Shown here: piece after piece, positions 20,283-30,829 of the stretch | Numbering within the stretch: the first letter of the stretch is position 1 | How the letters are laid out: each line of letters starts with the position of its first letter | Source of the DNA: Cheilinus undulatus | Lineage: Eukaryota > Chordata > Actinopteri > Labriformes > Labridae | DNA: 64,000 nucleotides | Direction of reading: 5' to 3' | Assembly: GCF_018320785.1 (NCBI RefSeq) | Contig: NC_054885.1 | Span: 7,452,921-7,516,920 of the forward strand | Notes under the pieces: generated by a model | What the model was told of the DNA's origin: nothing | Database searches by the model: none | Seen by the model: the letters and a program-made list of their open reading frames with translations, nothing else | Program-made: the position numbers and the translations under genes

Positions 20283-23200
20283 CTGAGAGAGAAAACAGGA
20301 GGAAGACAAAGAGGTTAAAAAAGGGACGTTTTGTTTCTTAAAAGTCGAGTTTCAGAAGAACAGAGGTTACAGACACGCTTTAATTTTTAAAAGAAGTGCA
20401 GAGATAAACAACAATGGCATTTCCTGTTATCACATTCATGCTATTCATAACAGAAGATAATCTCCTTTTTGAACTTTGCACAAATGTCTACTCTGACTCA
20501 ATGATGAACTACTTACTTTTGGAGGTCAAAGGTCACTGTGACCTTATATCTTGTGAGCACAATATCTCAAGAATGCATTGAGGGATTATTGTCAAATTCG
20601 GCATGGGCCTACACTAGGACCTGAGGGTCAGTAAATACATTTTGGCAGTCAACCCCTATACACTCTACTTACTCTGTAATGCAGATTTTATTACTAATCA
20701 TGCACCTAAACCTTTAATGACCATAACACTTTAATGTCACAACAGATATCCTTCAGAAAATCTTTGCTATAGGCCTCCAGTAGTCTGGATTGCTGTCTTA
20801 ACTATGTCCTTGTATTATTGTACTATGACTCCTAAAGAGTCTGTCTCTTTTACAAACATTTATTATTAAAAACATCTGCATAGGAACTTTAAGCTGAGGA
20901 AAGGAAAGCTTTGAGACTCTCTCTGCAGATGTTTGGCTGTAAGAAAATTCTGCAAAGTCAGTTTAAAAATCTGCTTTTGCTGAGGCTGAAAATGTGTTAC
21001 AAAAACTGCTGTCCTGCCCAGGATTAGAGGTAAAATAAACCAACCAGGAGAAGTTCCTGTACTTCCTGTTCACTTCTTTCAGCCGTCTCTGTGTCCTCTG
21101 AGAGATTAGGAAAGTTCGCACACAAAAGTTTGCTCTGACTCTGCAGAAAGACGGTGTTTGTGACAATACATTGTTATTTTTAAAAAGAAATTACAATGGG
21201 CTGAAATTATAAAAACATACCAGCACCAGTCCTGGACAGCATGGTCCACTATGTGTAACATAAATTTTTACATCAAATTAAAATGATCATATTTCCTGTT
21301 TTACTTGGTTTATTAACATCAAACAAAAACTGAAAGAAAGCTTAAATACCATGCTTTCTGCACAAAGTGATTGCAATGCAAACTGTGACTTTGTTTTCAT
21401 GGTGTCATGTGACAAAAGTAGTGAATGATGAAATCACACCGTCGTGATCTGGACTCCTACGGGCTACCTGAATGTACACAAAATATATTCAGGTACAGAT
21501 ATGAATATTGTCTTTTTGAAGAAATAACAAACGGTTGTCACAATATCAGAATTATTAACTCTGGGGTGCAGATGGCCTAGTGCAAGGGTGTCAAACTTAT
21601 GGCCCGGGGGCCAAATCTGGCCCATGCTGCAGTAGACCCAGCCCACCAGATCACGTGATATTTTCATTAGAACAGGCCCACCAGTATAAGGTCTACAGAA
21701 TTTCCTCCAGTATAAAAATGTCAACCTAATCCTGATGATTTACAAAATCCTTGTTGAGTCATAAAAATGAGAAAAAGTAAACAGTAAAAATGATTTGATA
21801 TTAAGTCATGAGCATAGGACAAATTTGTGTTTTATTAATTTGTGTCTATATTTTCAATTTTGCATCTCACAGTAATGACTAAAAGTTATGATATTGACCG
21901 TTTATTTCATATTTTAAACTTTACATCTAATATCTTTGACTTTTTATCTGATATTTTTACCTTAAAGATTCATGATTTTAAATTTTAGAACATATTTTGA
22001 CCTTTTAAAGTCATGATTTTGACTTTTATCTCACATTTTGACTTTTTTCAACTCTTAACTTTGACTTTTATCTCAGTTTTTTTACCCTTTAAAGTGACTG
22101 ATTTTGGATTTTATCTCATATTTTGACCTTTTCCTAATCCTAACTTTGACATTTATCTAGATTTTTACCTTTTAGATTCATAATTTTAAATTTTATACCT
22201 TATTTTGACCTGTTAAAGTAATGATTTTGACTCTTACCCCAGTTTTTTACATTTCAAAGTAATTATTCTGACCTTTATCTCACACTTTGACCTTTTTCTA
22301 ATCCTAACTTTGACTTTCAACTCATAATTTTACCTTTAAAACTTATGATTTTTAATGTTATTTCACATTTTGACTTTTAAAACTCAGGAATTTGACATTT
22401 TATCTCATATTTTGACATATTAAACTCATGATTTTGATGTTTGTCTCATATTTTGATTGTTAAATATCATGATTTTGAATTTTATCTCAGTTTTGCTGAC
22501 CATTTCAACTCCTAACTTTGACTTTAACTCATATCTTGACCTTTAAAACTCTTGAGTTTGAATTTTATTTCATATTTTGACTTTTAAAACTCAGGAATTT
22601 GAAAGTTTATCTCATATTTTAACCTTTAAAACATATGATTTTGGCTTTTATCTCAGTTTTGCTGACCATTTCAACTCCTAACTTTGACTTTTATCGCATG
22701 TTCTGACCTTTAAAACTCATGATTTTGGCTTTAATCTCATTTTTTGACAGTTAAAAATCATGGTTTCAGTATTCTATCCCACATTTTGCCTTTTATAAAT
22801 ATTATTTTGACTTTAAATGTCATTTTTTTACATTTTAAACTTATAAGTTTGAATTTTTATCTCAGATTCTGAGTTTTTACCTTATCATGTTGAGCTTTTA
22901 ATCTCAAAATAACTTTGGTTGACACTCAGTGGTTAAATATCGACCCTGTTAGGCCCTCAGGTTAGACCCAAATTCAGAATCTGTCCCCTGCTGTGATTGA
23001 GTCTGACACCCCTGGCCTAGTGGTTAGGTCGCACCCCTTGTACACAGGAGGCCGGGTTCAGGTCTAGACTACGGCTTTTTCCCTTGTCTCTCATCCATGT
23101 GCCCAACTCTTTCCACTGTTCCTCTCTCTAAATAAAGGCATTAAAAAATAAAATCTTAAAGAAAAGCATTATTAACTTTGATACGATTCAGGCAAAAATC

Positions 23201-25605
23201 AAACATATAAACCTGTTTGTTTGTTTTAATCAACATGAACTATATTGATAAAAACGCTCCTGTCTTATCGTTTATCTCAGAAAAATAAGGTTCTCCTCCT
23301 GCTTGTCTGTAAAAAGATTCAGTGTCCTAGTGATGTGTTCAGGAGTTTTGTGACTCACTCTGAGATGTGAACAAAGATGTCCTCTCCTCCATGTGATGGT
23401 CTGATGAAGCCGTGACCCTGAGACCGAGAGAAGTTCTTACACACGCCTTTAAACAGCGGGCCGGAGTGTGCTCGCACCGTTCTGCAGGGTGAACAGAGAA
23501 AAACATGATGTTAAACTCGCTTTAATTTCAGCGAGACTAGACGCACTACTTCCTTTCCTCGTGTGATAAAACTCTGAGGTCTCAGAGGATTCATGGAGGA
23601 GGTGAGAACAAAGAGAAGTTTATAACAACACCTACATGAGAACTGCTTCTTAATATTACATTATAATGGCTGCTGAATGGAGGACACTCCTCTGACTCAC
23701 AGTGTAAACAGAACACTTGTTTAACCTTGATTTAAGACTAATTAGGTCACAAACCAGCCATGATTTAACAAATGTTAGATCTACATTTACAGACAATCAT
23801 CCTAGAGTTCTAAGAGGCTAAAAATATCATGTTTAAAGAGCAAGCAAAGCAGCTATTACATCTGATTCCTGATATTTCTGCATATTTTTTACACTCAAAT
23901 GTTTCGGATCATTAAACCAATTTATATACCTCACAAAGACAACCCCATACAAAATGCAGTTTCTAAATGCTGATTTTATTTATTAAGGGAAAAAAATCCA
24001 AACCTATCTGGCCCTGTGTGAAAAAGTAATCGCCCCCTGAACCTAATAACTGGTTGTTCCACCCTCGGCAGCAACAACTGAAATCAAGCATTTGCGATAA
24101 CTGGTGATGAGTCTTTCTCATCATTGTGGAGGAATTTTGACTCAGCCATATTGGAGGGTTTTCCAGCATGACCTGCCCGTTTAAGGTCACACCACAGCAT
24201 CTCAGTTGGATTTAAGTCAGGACTATGACTTGGCCACTCCAAAACCTTTTTTTTTTTTTTTTGTTTGTTTGTTTGTTTTTAGCCATTCAGAGGTGGACTT
24301 GATGATGACCTTTTTATCAAATGATGTGTTATTTTTACGCCAGATGTAACGGGACTCAAACCTTCCAGAAAGTTCAACTTTTGTCTCGTCAGTCCTCAGA
24401 ATATTCCTCCAAAAGTCTTGGGGATCATCAGGATGTTTCTTAGCAAATGTGAGACCAGCCTTTGTGTTCTTTTTGGTCAGCAGTGGTTTTGGCCTTGGGA
24501 CTCTCCCATGATGCTATTTTTTCCAGTGTCTTTCTTATGGTTGAGTCATGAACTCTGACCTTAACTGAGGCCAGTGAGGCCTGCAGGTCTTTGGATGTGT
24601 TTCTGGGTTCTTTTGTGACTTCTTGGATGAGTCGTCGTTGCGGTCTTGGAGTCATTTTGGTTGGCCGACCACTCCTGGGAAGGTTCACCACTGTTCCCAG
24701 TTTTCTCCATTTGTGGATAATGGCTCTGACTGTGGTTCGCTGGAGTCCCAAAGCCATGCAATCGGCTTTGTAACCTTTTCCAGACTGATAGATTTCAATC
24801 ACTTTGTTTTTCATTTGTTCTTGAATTTCTTGGCCTGGATGTGGCCAGTAAATTTGAACTCAGCTTTCCGAGAACTGCAGTTAATCACAGTTAACTCATG
24901 GTTTAACAAGGGGGGCAATTATTTTTTCACCAGGGCCAGATAGGTTTGGATTTTTTCCCCCTCAATAAATAAAATCATCATTTAGAAACTGCATTTTCTA
25001 TCTACTTGAGTTGTCTTTGTGAGATATTGAAATTGGTTTGGTGATCTGAAACATTTAAATGTGATAAATATGCAAAAACATCAGGAATCAGAAAGGGGCA
25101 AAAACCTTTTCACGGCACTTTATAGCTATGAAAGAAAAGCATTAAAAATGTTCATTTTTCTGTGGTTTTGTTGAAATTTAGACAATTACAACTCTGAAAA
25201 TGGTCAAATGATGATCATGGGGTAATTAAAACACTTGATACGTTTTCCTGAGAGGCTAGAGAATAAAGTTAGTTTGATCTTGTGCCCTAAACCTCCTACA
25301 ACAAAGAAAAGTGTCCTCTTTGGATTAAGCTGTGCATCAGACCACAACCATCGTAACATATTGTGTCATATTCTATGGTATGAAATCATATAGTGTTGTA
25401 TCTGAGGTCAGTGAACTTGTTTTACTCACGCTGAGTAGGTCCGGGTGCGTTTGGTCGGTAGAGGACTCGGCAGGTCCCTTGGCAGCGGCTGCTCCTTCCC
25501 GTCCTCCCAAACCCGACTCCCCTCCCTCAGGAAGGGGAAGGAGAGGGTGAGGGAGGCATCGGGCGAGCGCAGCACCGTCCTAGAGGGCGACGTTGGGTCT
25601 GCCAT
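20120..25605 (-). CDS. CSDC2: Cold shock domain-containing protein C2 (PIPPin), complete coding region
   Basis: RNA-binding protein with one cold-shock (S1/OB-fold) domain; in mammals it binds histone H1.0 and H3.3 mRNA 3' UTRs and is enriched in brain. Coding exons join 25605-25430, 23481-23359 and 20282-20120, giving exactly 153 residues, the human length. Seen: N-terminal [13 protein letters not shown] and [15 protein letters not shown], the latter a conserved basic Ser/Thr-rich segment; then the cold-shock core [15 protein letters not shown] and [10 protein letters not shown], carrying the RNP1-like (GHGFI) and RNP2-like (IFVHI) motifs; then [13 protein letters not shown] and a C-terminal [11 protein letters not shown]. 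Start ATG at 25605-25603 fits the family N-terminus. A non-coding first exon probably lies near 30.3 kb. Convergent with PMM1. Confidence 0.97.
20523..20544. promoter_or_regulatory. Composite DR1 + palindromic nuclear receptor motif
   Basis: AGGTCA-A-AGGTCA (20523-20535) is a perfect DR1, and AGGTCA-CTG-TGACCT (20530-20544) is a perfect ERE-type inverted repeat sharing its middle half-site. The neighbourhood (GTCAAAGGTCACTGTGACC, CTCAAGAATGCATTGAG) resembles a widespread teleost repeat, so the motif may be repeat-borne. Binding is inference. Confidence 0.4.
21563..23150 (+). repeat. tRNA-derived SINE, split by a hAT-like insertion
   Basis: Left part 21563-21582 (GGGTGCAGATGGCCTAGTG) and right part 23015-23150 (GCCTAGTGGTTAGGTCGCAC, then GGCCGGGTTCAGGTCTAGAC) form one SINE head when joined. 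The A-box-like TGGCCTAGTGGTTAGG and B-box-like GGGTTCAGGTCTAG are in order. The tail reaches AATAAAGGCATTAAAAAATAA near 23150. Confidence 0.75.
21583..23014. mobile_element. hAT-like element inserted in a SINE, perfect 8 bp target duplication
   Basis: Ends CAAGGGTGTCAAACT and AGTCTGACACCCCTG are inverted repeats. GCCTAGTG occurs directly outside both ends (21575-21582 and 23015-23022), a perfect 8 bp duplication. The 1.43 kb interior is mostly T-rich degenerate units such as TTTTGACTTTTATCTCAT; no transposase. Confidence 0.9.
23359..23481 (-). CDS. CSDC2: CSDC2 middle coding exon (cold-shock core)
   Basis: 123 nt; acceptor ctgcag at 23484 side, donor gtgagt at 23358. It reads [20 protein letters not shown] then [20 protein letters not shown], with aromatic residues of both RNA-binding motifs present. 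Confidence 0.97.
23855..25125 (-). mobile_element. Tc1-like transposon with ~200 bp inverted ends, in a CSDC2 intron
   Basis: Long inverted ends: AATCCAAACCTATCTGGCCC near 23996 matches the complement near 24935, and AATGCAGTTTCTAAATG near 23956 matches CATTTAGAAACTGCATT near 24980. The right tip reads AACCTTTTCACGGCACT, a common fish Tc1 terminus; the left tip is shortened. Between them lies a degenerate transposase on the minus strand. Intron 23482-25429 contains essentially only this. Confidence 0.85.
24315..24814 (-). pseudogene. Tc1-like transposase N-terminal half, decayed
   Basis: A 124-codon open stretch starting at 24814 reads [20 protein letters not shown], then [20 protein letters not shown] and [20 protein letters not shown], the paired helix-turn-helix DNA-binding region. 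Downstream to about 24315 it continues in other frames toward a catalytic first-Asp region (a DE(T/S)KVE-like remnant). Frameshifts and loss of the C-terminal catalytic part make it inactive. Confidence 0.85.
25430..25605 (-). CDS. CSDC2: CSDC2 first coding exon
   Basis: ATG at 25605-25603; 58 codons plus two bases, donor gtgagt below 25430. Reads [36 protein letters not shown] and [16 protein letters not shown]-rich relative to surroundings, which also opens antisense frames. Confidence 0.95.
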
Positions 25606-26019
25606 GTTAGATGTGACGTGGGGGAGGAGGTTGGGGAGGAGGCAGAGTTTAAAACTGCTGCTTCTGCTGCTGATAGTGATGTCCGTCTGCTCCTCTCAGT
25701 GTGGAGCTCGATCTTTAGAGTTTATCCAGGTCAGAGCTGTCTCTTCTGGTCAGTCAGGAGGATTCGCTGTGGATAGAGAGAGGGGGGAGATAGGGGGTCA
25801 TGTCAAGTGGATTTAGCCCTGATGGAGGAAAGGAGAGGGCCAGCAAAATTTCCTCTCAGATGTAAGTCCTCATTGTTCACCCTTCTTCTAAAATACACCA
25901 ATAAAATAAACACTGACTACTCCTTTATGCTGACGACCTCCTGTTCTATAGGAACATCATCACACCCTCATAGTTTCAGTGTTTAACAGAGCAGAGAGTT
26001 GATTCCAGGTGTAAATCAA

Positions 26020-26330
26020 GCTGCACCCTTCAGTGTTGAAAACTGAAGCCCCAGAGAAAATGCAAAAGGCTGCAGTTCCTCAGGTGTCCACTAGAGGCTG
26101 GCTGCAGAAGTACTAGATGTCACATATACATCTCATGTTAAAATGCTGATTTTTACAGCAGAAATAAACATGTTTAAAGACTCGTTCGAAAACAGTTTTG
26201 GTCTTAAAAGTTTGTGTATTTACAGGTGCATGTTTTAAAGAGGGTGAGTTTTTAAAAACTTGTCTGTTTTGGTTTTAAAAATAATAAGAGTTATGCATAA
26301 CGAGGCTGATATCTCCCCAAGTTTGTCTTC
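26020..26330. repeat. Interspersed teleost repeat fragment
   Basis: Contains GCAAAAGGCTGCAGTTCCTC, CACTAGAGGCTGGCTGCAGA and ATGTTAAAATGCTGATTTTTACAGCAG; a diverged relative lies at 32560-32680. The phrase order is one I associate with a common fish repeat, class unknown. Confidence 0.5.
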
Positions 26331-26914
26331 ATTGATGGATCCATTTGATTTGAAATGTTTAAAATTAGCATGCTATTTAGATTAGATAAAAAGTCATGTG
26401 ACTGTAATATAACATGCTGCAAAGAATCGGGTTAACTGTCTTTATAGTATGAGGATGTATGCTTCTCTCAGTTATAATGATCGTGTTGCCTTCATCTGCA
26501 GTTTTCACTAATGTTTGTATTTAAATTGTCGTAACACTCCTTTAAAGGTCCATGTTTTATATTCTATTCTTTATTTACCTGGATGTTTGTGCGCTCAGTC
26601 TGTATCAATCTGCAGTCTTCCGTAATCCCACATGATAATCCCTGAAGCTTCCCAAACCATAGTATTAATAAAGGACGGATTAATTTGATATAAATCGACT
26701 TCATGTGAATTAAAATGAAAGGTTCAAACTCAGTGCTTCTGTGTCGTTCACTCATGCTCTGCTGCTTAAATCTGTGTATCTTTGCTTTTCTCTAAAACTG
26801 AAATCAACAACACATCCTGTTCATCCAACACATCCCTGACCTCGGTGTTTAATTCCCCCTAATCTGGATTCTACCCACAGTCACAGATTCAAGGTTAAAA
26901 ACAGAGGAAACAGG

Positions 26915-26938
26915 CTGTCTGTCTGTCTGTCTGTCTGT
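26915..26938. repeat. (CTGT)6 microsatellite
   Basis: Six uninterrupted CTGT units. Confidence 0.95.
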
Positions 26939-27229
26939 GGAAGCCTGTTTCTGCCAGTTAAGAGAAGAGAAAGGAGAGAGCAAAGCATTTAAGAAAAAGG
27001 AAATAACCACAATTTTAAGATATAATAGTCAAAATGATCAGATAGAGAGTCTAAATCATGACACAAATGGGCTAAGAAATAAAATAAAGACAATAAATAG
27101 ATAAAATATAACATGAATTAATGAGTCATGATTCCAAGATAATACAGAACTATGAAAATAAAAACGATGCAAGATAAAATTAATGTAATAATAGCTGAAA
27201 CTCATAATCACAGCTATTTTTATTTTTTA

Positions 27230-27890
27230 TTAAATCAAAATGTTGGCTTTTTGTGTCATAGATAGAAGCATCTATCTTATAATTTCCATTTTTGTAATAA
27301 ATATTAATTTTCATCTCAATAGTATGATATGTTTTACCTTATAATGTTAAATTTCAAGCCTTGAATGACCAGTTATATAATAATTTCAAATTTCATCATA
27401 AATGCTTTTTTTGTCATTATTTTGACCAGTTTTGTCATAAATCCAAGTTTAATAATCTCATTATTTTTTCACTTTTGTCATAAATCTAATTTTGTATATT
27501 CTATATACAACATAAACATCACTTTTTATCTTATAATCTGGACTTTTTTGTCATAAAATACCAGTTTTTAATCCTGTATTTTCCACATTTTATTTTTAAG
27601 ATACTTTTTTCTCATTGTTTCTACTTTGATCATGAAAATGCTTTCAATCTTGTAATTTCTACGTTTTCTACCATTAATCTGACTTTTTACATCAATATTT
27701 GACTATTTATATATACTAATTTTTACTTCATAATTAATTTTTTGTCAATGCAACTTTTTGTGCTTAAAATTTTTCTTTTAAAAATGTAGCTTGTAATTTT
27801 AATTTTTCTGTCAGAAATTTGACTTAATAAGCCCATAATTGTACTTTTTCTTAAACTTAGTATCTTCTAATTTTAGTTTTTTATTAAAGG
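27230..27890. repeat. T-rich degenerate tandem block
   Basis: Repeated phrases of the type TTTTTGTCATAAAT and TTATAATTT with ~45-60 bp spacing. Similar in style to the interior of the hAT-like element at 21583-23014. No TIR found here. Confidence 0.55.
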
Positions 27891-28289
27891 TGTTTTAGGG
27901 GAACTGGAGCGCTGCTAAATTTAATCTTTGCACCCCTGGAATAACTGGAGAAAGTGTCCCATCAGAATTTAAAGATTTGACATTAATTTAGCATATATCT
28001 TAATTCATATTTTAGTCCCTTCATTTTATTCCCTCCCATACTAAATGGTTGAAAAACTCAGAGGTCAACAATGCAAGAGTGAAGTTATGTGGTGAGATAA
28101 TTATTTTTGGGCCTTTAACTTCACAGATGTGTAAATTATTGTTAAGAGGACTGGAGTAGAAACAGTTATGATGCTACACCAGACAATGTGGCAAGTCCTG
28201 CAGTCTAAACTTTAATATGATGGGGTTAAAGATGGCTCATCGATGAGTAGACTCATGATAATGTTTGAAAATATTTCCTGTTATTCATT

Positions 28290-29395
28290 AAATCAGTGGT
28301 TTAGCAGGAGGATTGCACGCTTACAAGGAACTCTGCCACGATTTGATGAAGAGCTGAGCATCCCTAAAGGTCTGACACTAAAATGGCCCCTGGTTTTAAC
28401 TCAGACTAACATCTTGTGTTTTAATAATATCTATTTTAGCTCATTATTTTGACTTTTATGTCACAGATACCATCTTTTATCTCTTAATTTTGACTATTTA
28501 TGTCAAATTTGCCATCTTTTAGCTCTTAATTTTGACTCTTTTTCTTACAATTTAGAGCTTTAGCTCATTATTTTTGCTTTTTATTTCACAATTATTGACT
28601 TTAAACTCATAATTTTGACTCTTTACCCAACAATTTTGTGTTTTAGCTCATAACATCGACCATTTGTTATAATTTTAAAATGTTAGCTAATAATTTTACT
28701 TTCTGTTATAGTTTTATCCATAAACTCATTATTTTGACTTTTTTTTGGTCAAAATTTTTACTTATAACTTTACTCTTTTATAACAATTTTGACTATAACT
28801 TAATTATTTGACTATTTAGTCACAATTATTGACATTTAACTTTTAATTGTATCTGTTTATGTTATCTTTTTTATTAACCATCTCTATATTTTGACTGTTC
28901 ATGTCACAATTTTGAATTTAAGCTTATAATTTTACTTTTTTTGATATAATTTAGACTGTAAACTCATTATTTTGACTTTTTATCTCACAGTTATTGATTT
29001 TAAGGTCTTAATAGTGACATTTTGTGTGAATTTAAATAATCTATTCATTATTTTTAACTGTTTGTTTTATTTGCAACTTTTAGACTATATTTTTAATTTT
29101 TTATGCAACAATTTTCAACCCTTAGTTAATAATTTTACTCTCTTAGTTACAATTTTGGCTGTGGGCTCATTATTCCGACTATTTGTATCACATTTATCAA
29201 CTTTTCTCTCTTTATTTTAACATTTTATCCAAGAATTTATGCTATTTACTTATTATTTTCACTATTTATGTTGTATTTACAACATTTAGCCTGTATTTTT
29301 TTCTTTTTGTGCCACAGTTTTCAAATTTGGTTCATATTTGCACTCTCTTTGTTACAATTTGACTATAAACTCGTCATTTTAATTTTCAATCCGAT
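28290..29395. repeat. T-rich degenerate tandem block, probable hAT interior
   Basis: Units such as TCATTATTTTGACTTTTTAT and TCACAATTTTGAC recur every ~45-60 bp from about 28430. The left edge near 28370 (GGTCTGACACTAAAATGGCC) looks like an eroded hAT end of the kind at 21583. Small open frames inside are artefacts of this composition. Confidence 0.6.
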
Positions 29396-29641
29396 TTTTG
29401 GGGGGTAAAGATCTACTTTATTTTCTTTAATTCCTCCATTAATGCTTCACTTCCACATATTTCCTTTCTATCTGGCAGTGTTGGGCTTCCGTAGTTGTCC
29501 GCTCCTAGTTGACCTCTATACTGAAGGTATCTGTCCCCGTCTGTAGTCTGGATGTCCTGTTAGAGAGCGTGGAGGTCGTGTTCGTCTGTTTTCACGCCCA
29601 CGCCTCCGCTGCGTGACACAACTCAAGCTCTGCACGCGGCG

Positions 29642-29694
29642 TGACGTCAGAACAGCTGCAGAACAACACCTTCAGCGAGGCGTTCGTGACGTCA
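29642..29694. promoter_or_regulatory. Two perfect CRE sites (TGACGTCA) 45 bp apart in a CpG-rich patch
   Basis: TGACGTCA at 29642-29649 and 29687-29694 in the most CpG-rich stretch of the CSDC2 5' region (about 29500-29700, with CTGCACGCGGCGTGACGTCA). Could be a CSDC2 promoter or intronic enhancer responsive to CREB/ATF. Motifs are seen; function is inference. Confidence 0.5.
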
Positions 29695-29838
29695 GCACTC
29701 CCTAAGCCCCAAAAGAAACAGCCTCATAATATTTCTGCATTGATATCAGTCTAAGCCACGAAACACCGACCTATGCCAGATTTAACCTCTCAATAAGAAG
29801 ACGGGTTAACTCAGAGACCGCCATGAATAAAGATATTT

Positions 29839-29878
29839 AATAATAATAATATCAATAATAATAATAATAATAATAATA
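29839..29878. repeat. (AAT)n microsatellite
   Basis: Interrupted AAT run, with a long pure stretch at 29855-29877. Confidence 0.95.
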
Positions 29879-30300
29879 GTGATAGCGGACTGATGTTTGA
29901 ATGCAGCCGAACCCTTGCAGAGAACAGACAGTAACAAACAGCAGCTGGAGAACATCTGGATGGACAGGAAGACTCAGGAGGGTCAGCACTGCTCTGACCC
30001 GGGCCAGACTCAAATCTCCTCTGTCCCGGAATAAAATCCAGACTAAATTTGGACTAAAGCTTTTCTACCAAACGTTGGAGCCACAAACACAGATGAGTCG
30101 GAACACAACGATCATAAATCCACGGTTAACCTCTGACTGAAGCTCCGGGAAGGAAATGTCACACAGAGTACAACATGTGTTAGTCTGTGTTATTTTCCTG
30201 TTTCTCCATGCAGCATGAAAAAAAACCACACAAAAACACACACTCTCACACACCCCTGCTGATGGTCCAACATGCAAATACTGACAGAATCGGTACTTAC

Positions 30301-30345
30301 TGCTTTAAGGAGCTGAAGTCTGAAGATCACTGAGTACGATGACAG
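30301..30345 (-). other. CSDC2: Candidate non-coding first exon of CSDC2
   Basis: On the minus strand a sequence ending CCTTAAAGCA is followed by a perfect donor GTAAGTACC (gt at 30300-30299). A TATA-like TATATAAT lies at 30374-30367, about 30 bp upstream of the assumed start. The human gene also has a 5' non-coding exon. The exact start is a guess. Confidence 0.4.
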
Positions 30346-30366
30346 AGAGTGTGAGAGTCAGTGTGT

Positions 30367-30374
30367 ATTATATA
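30367..30374 (-). promoter_or_regulatory. TATA-like box, candidate CSDC2 promoter
   Basis: TATATAAT on the minus strand, preceded upstream (30420-30500) by a GC-richer segment with a TGACGC half-CRE. Positioned correctly for the candidate exon at 30301-30345. Confidence 0.35.
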
Positions 30375-30639
30375 ACGTGTAATGAAATAAATATGTGGAC
30401 TAAATCCACGCAGAGCCACGGAAAACCCTGATGTGACGCTCTGATGCTTCTGAGTCTGCGCAGCTGGAGGAGATTCCGATGGCGTGATGCGACCCTGTGA
30501 GTGTGTGTGACAGAGAGAGAGAGAGACTCTTCATCCTGATCATGTGTTTAATGTGATGTGAACAGAGATCGCACTATTCCCAGTTTTCAACAGAATTCTG
30601 TCATGTTTATCACATTACTGTATCTACATGCTGCTCTGA

Positions 30640-30700
30640 GGCTTTGGTTCCCAAACTGGGGGTCTGGACCCCTTAAGAGGGTCGTAAGAGGGGGAAGACT
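30640..30700. mobile_element. hAT end relic (GGTTCCCAAACTGGGG)
   Basis: TTTGGTTCCCAAACTGGGGG followed by a GACCCCTTAAGAGGGTCG palindrome, typical of the left end of a common fish hAT. The partner end is missing. Confidence 0.5.
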
Positions 30701-30829
30701 AATTGTAAAACCTGGAACCAGTGCAGTGTGCTGTAGCACAGCAGAGAGACCATGTAGATCATCCAGGACTGTCATTAAATTACAAATAATGAGCTTAAAT
30801 CACTTTGTCTAGGAGTTAGTACTGACCTT

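Larger units (their letters stand above)
20283..23358 (-). other. CSDC2: CSDC2 intron: content overview
   Basis: About 3.1 kb. It contains the nuclear-receptor-type composite site at 20523-20544 and a nested SINE/hAT insertion at 21563-23150. Sequence from 20550 to 21560 appears non-coding with no element I can name. Confidence 0.6.
25606..30300 (-). other. CSDC2: CSDC2 5' intron / upstream region: content overview
   Basis: If the 5' exon near 30301 is correct this is a 4.7 kb intron minus a short 5' UTR part next to the ATG. It contains a fish repeat (26020-26330), a CTGT microsatellite, two T-rich degenerate tandem blocks (27230-27890, 28430-29390), a pair of CRE sites and an AAT microsatellite. 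No coding exon seen. Confidence 0.5.

Noticed and set aside
21563-23150. A tRNA gene, from A- and B-box-like sequence
   Set aside because: No cloverleaf can be formed; the copies at 7013 and 32410 and the tail show it is a SINE.
25445-25816. 123-codon open frame on the + strand
   Set aside because: Antisense to the first coding exon of CSDC2 and its 5' flank; no family resemblance.
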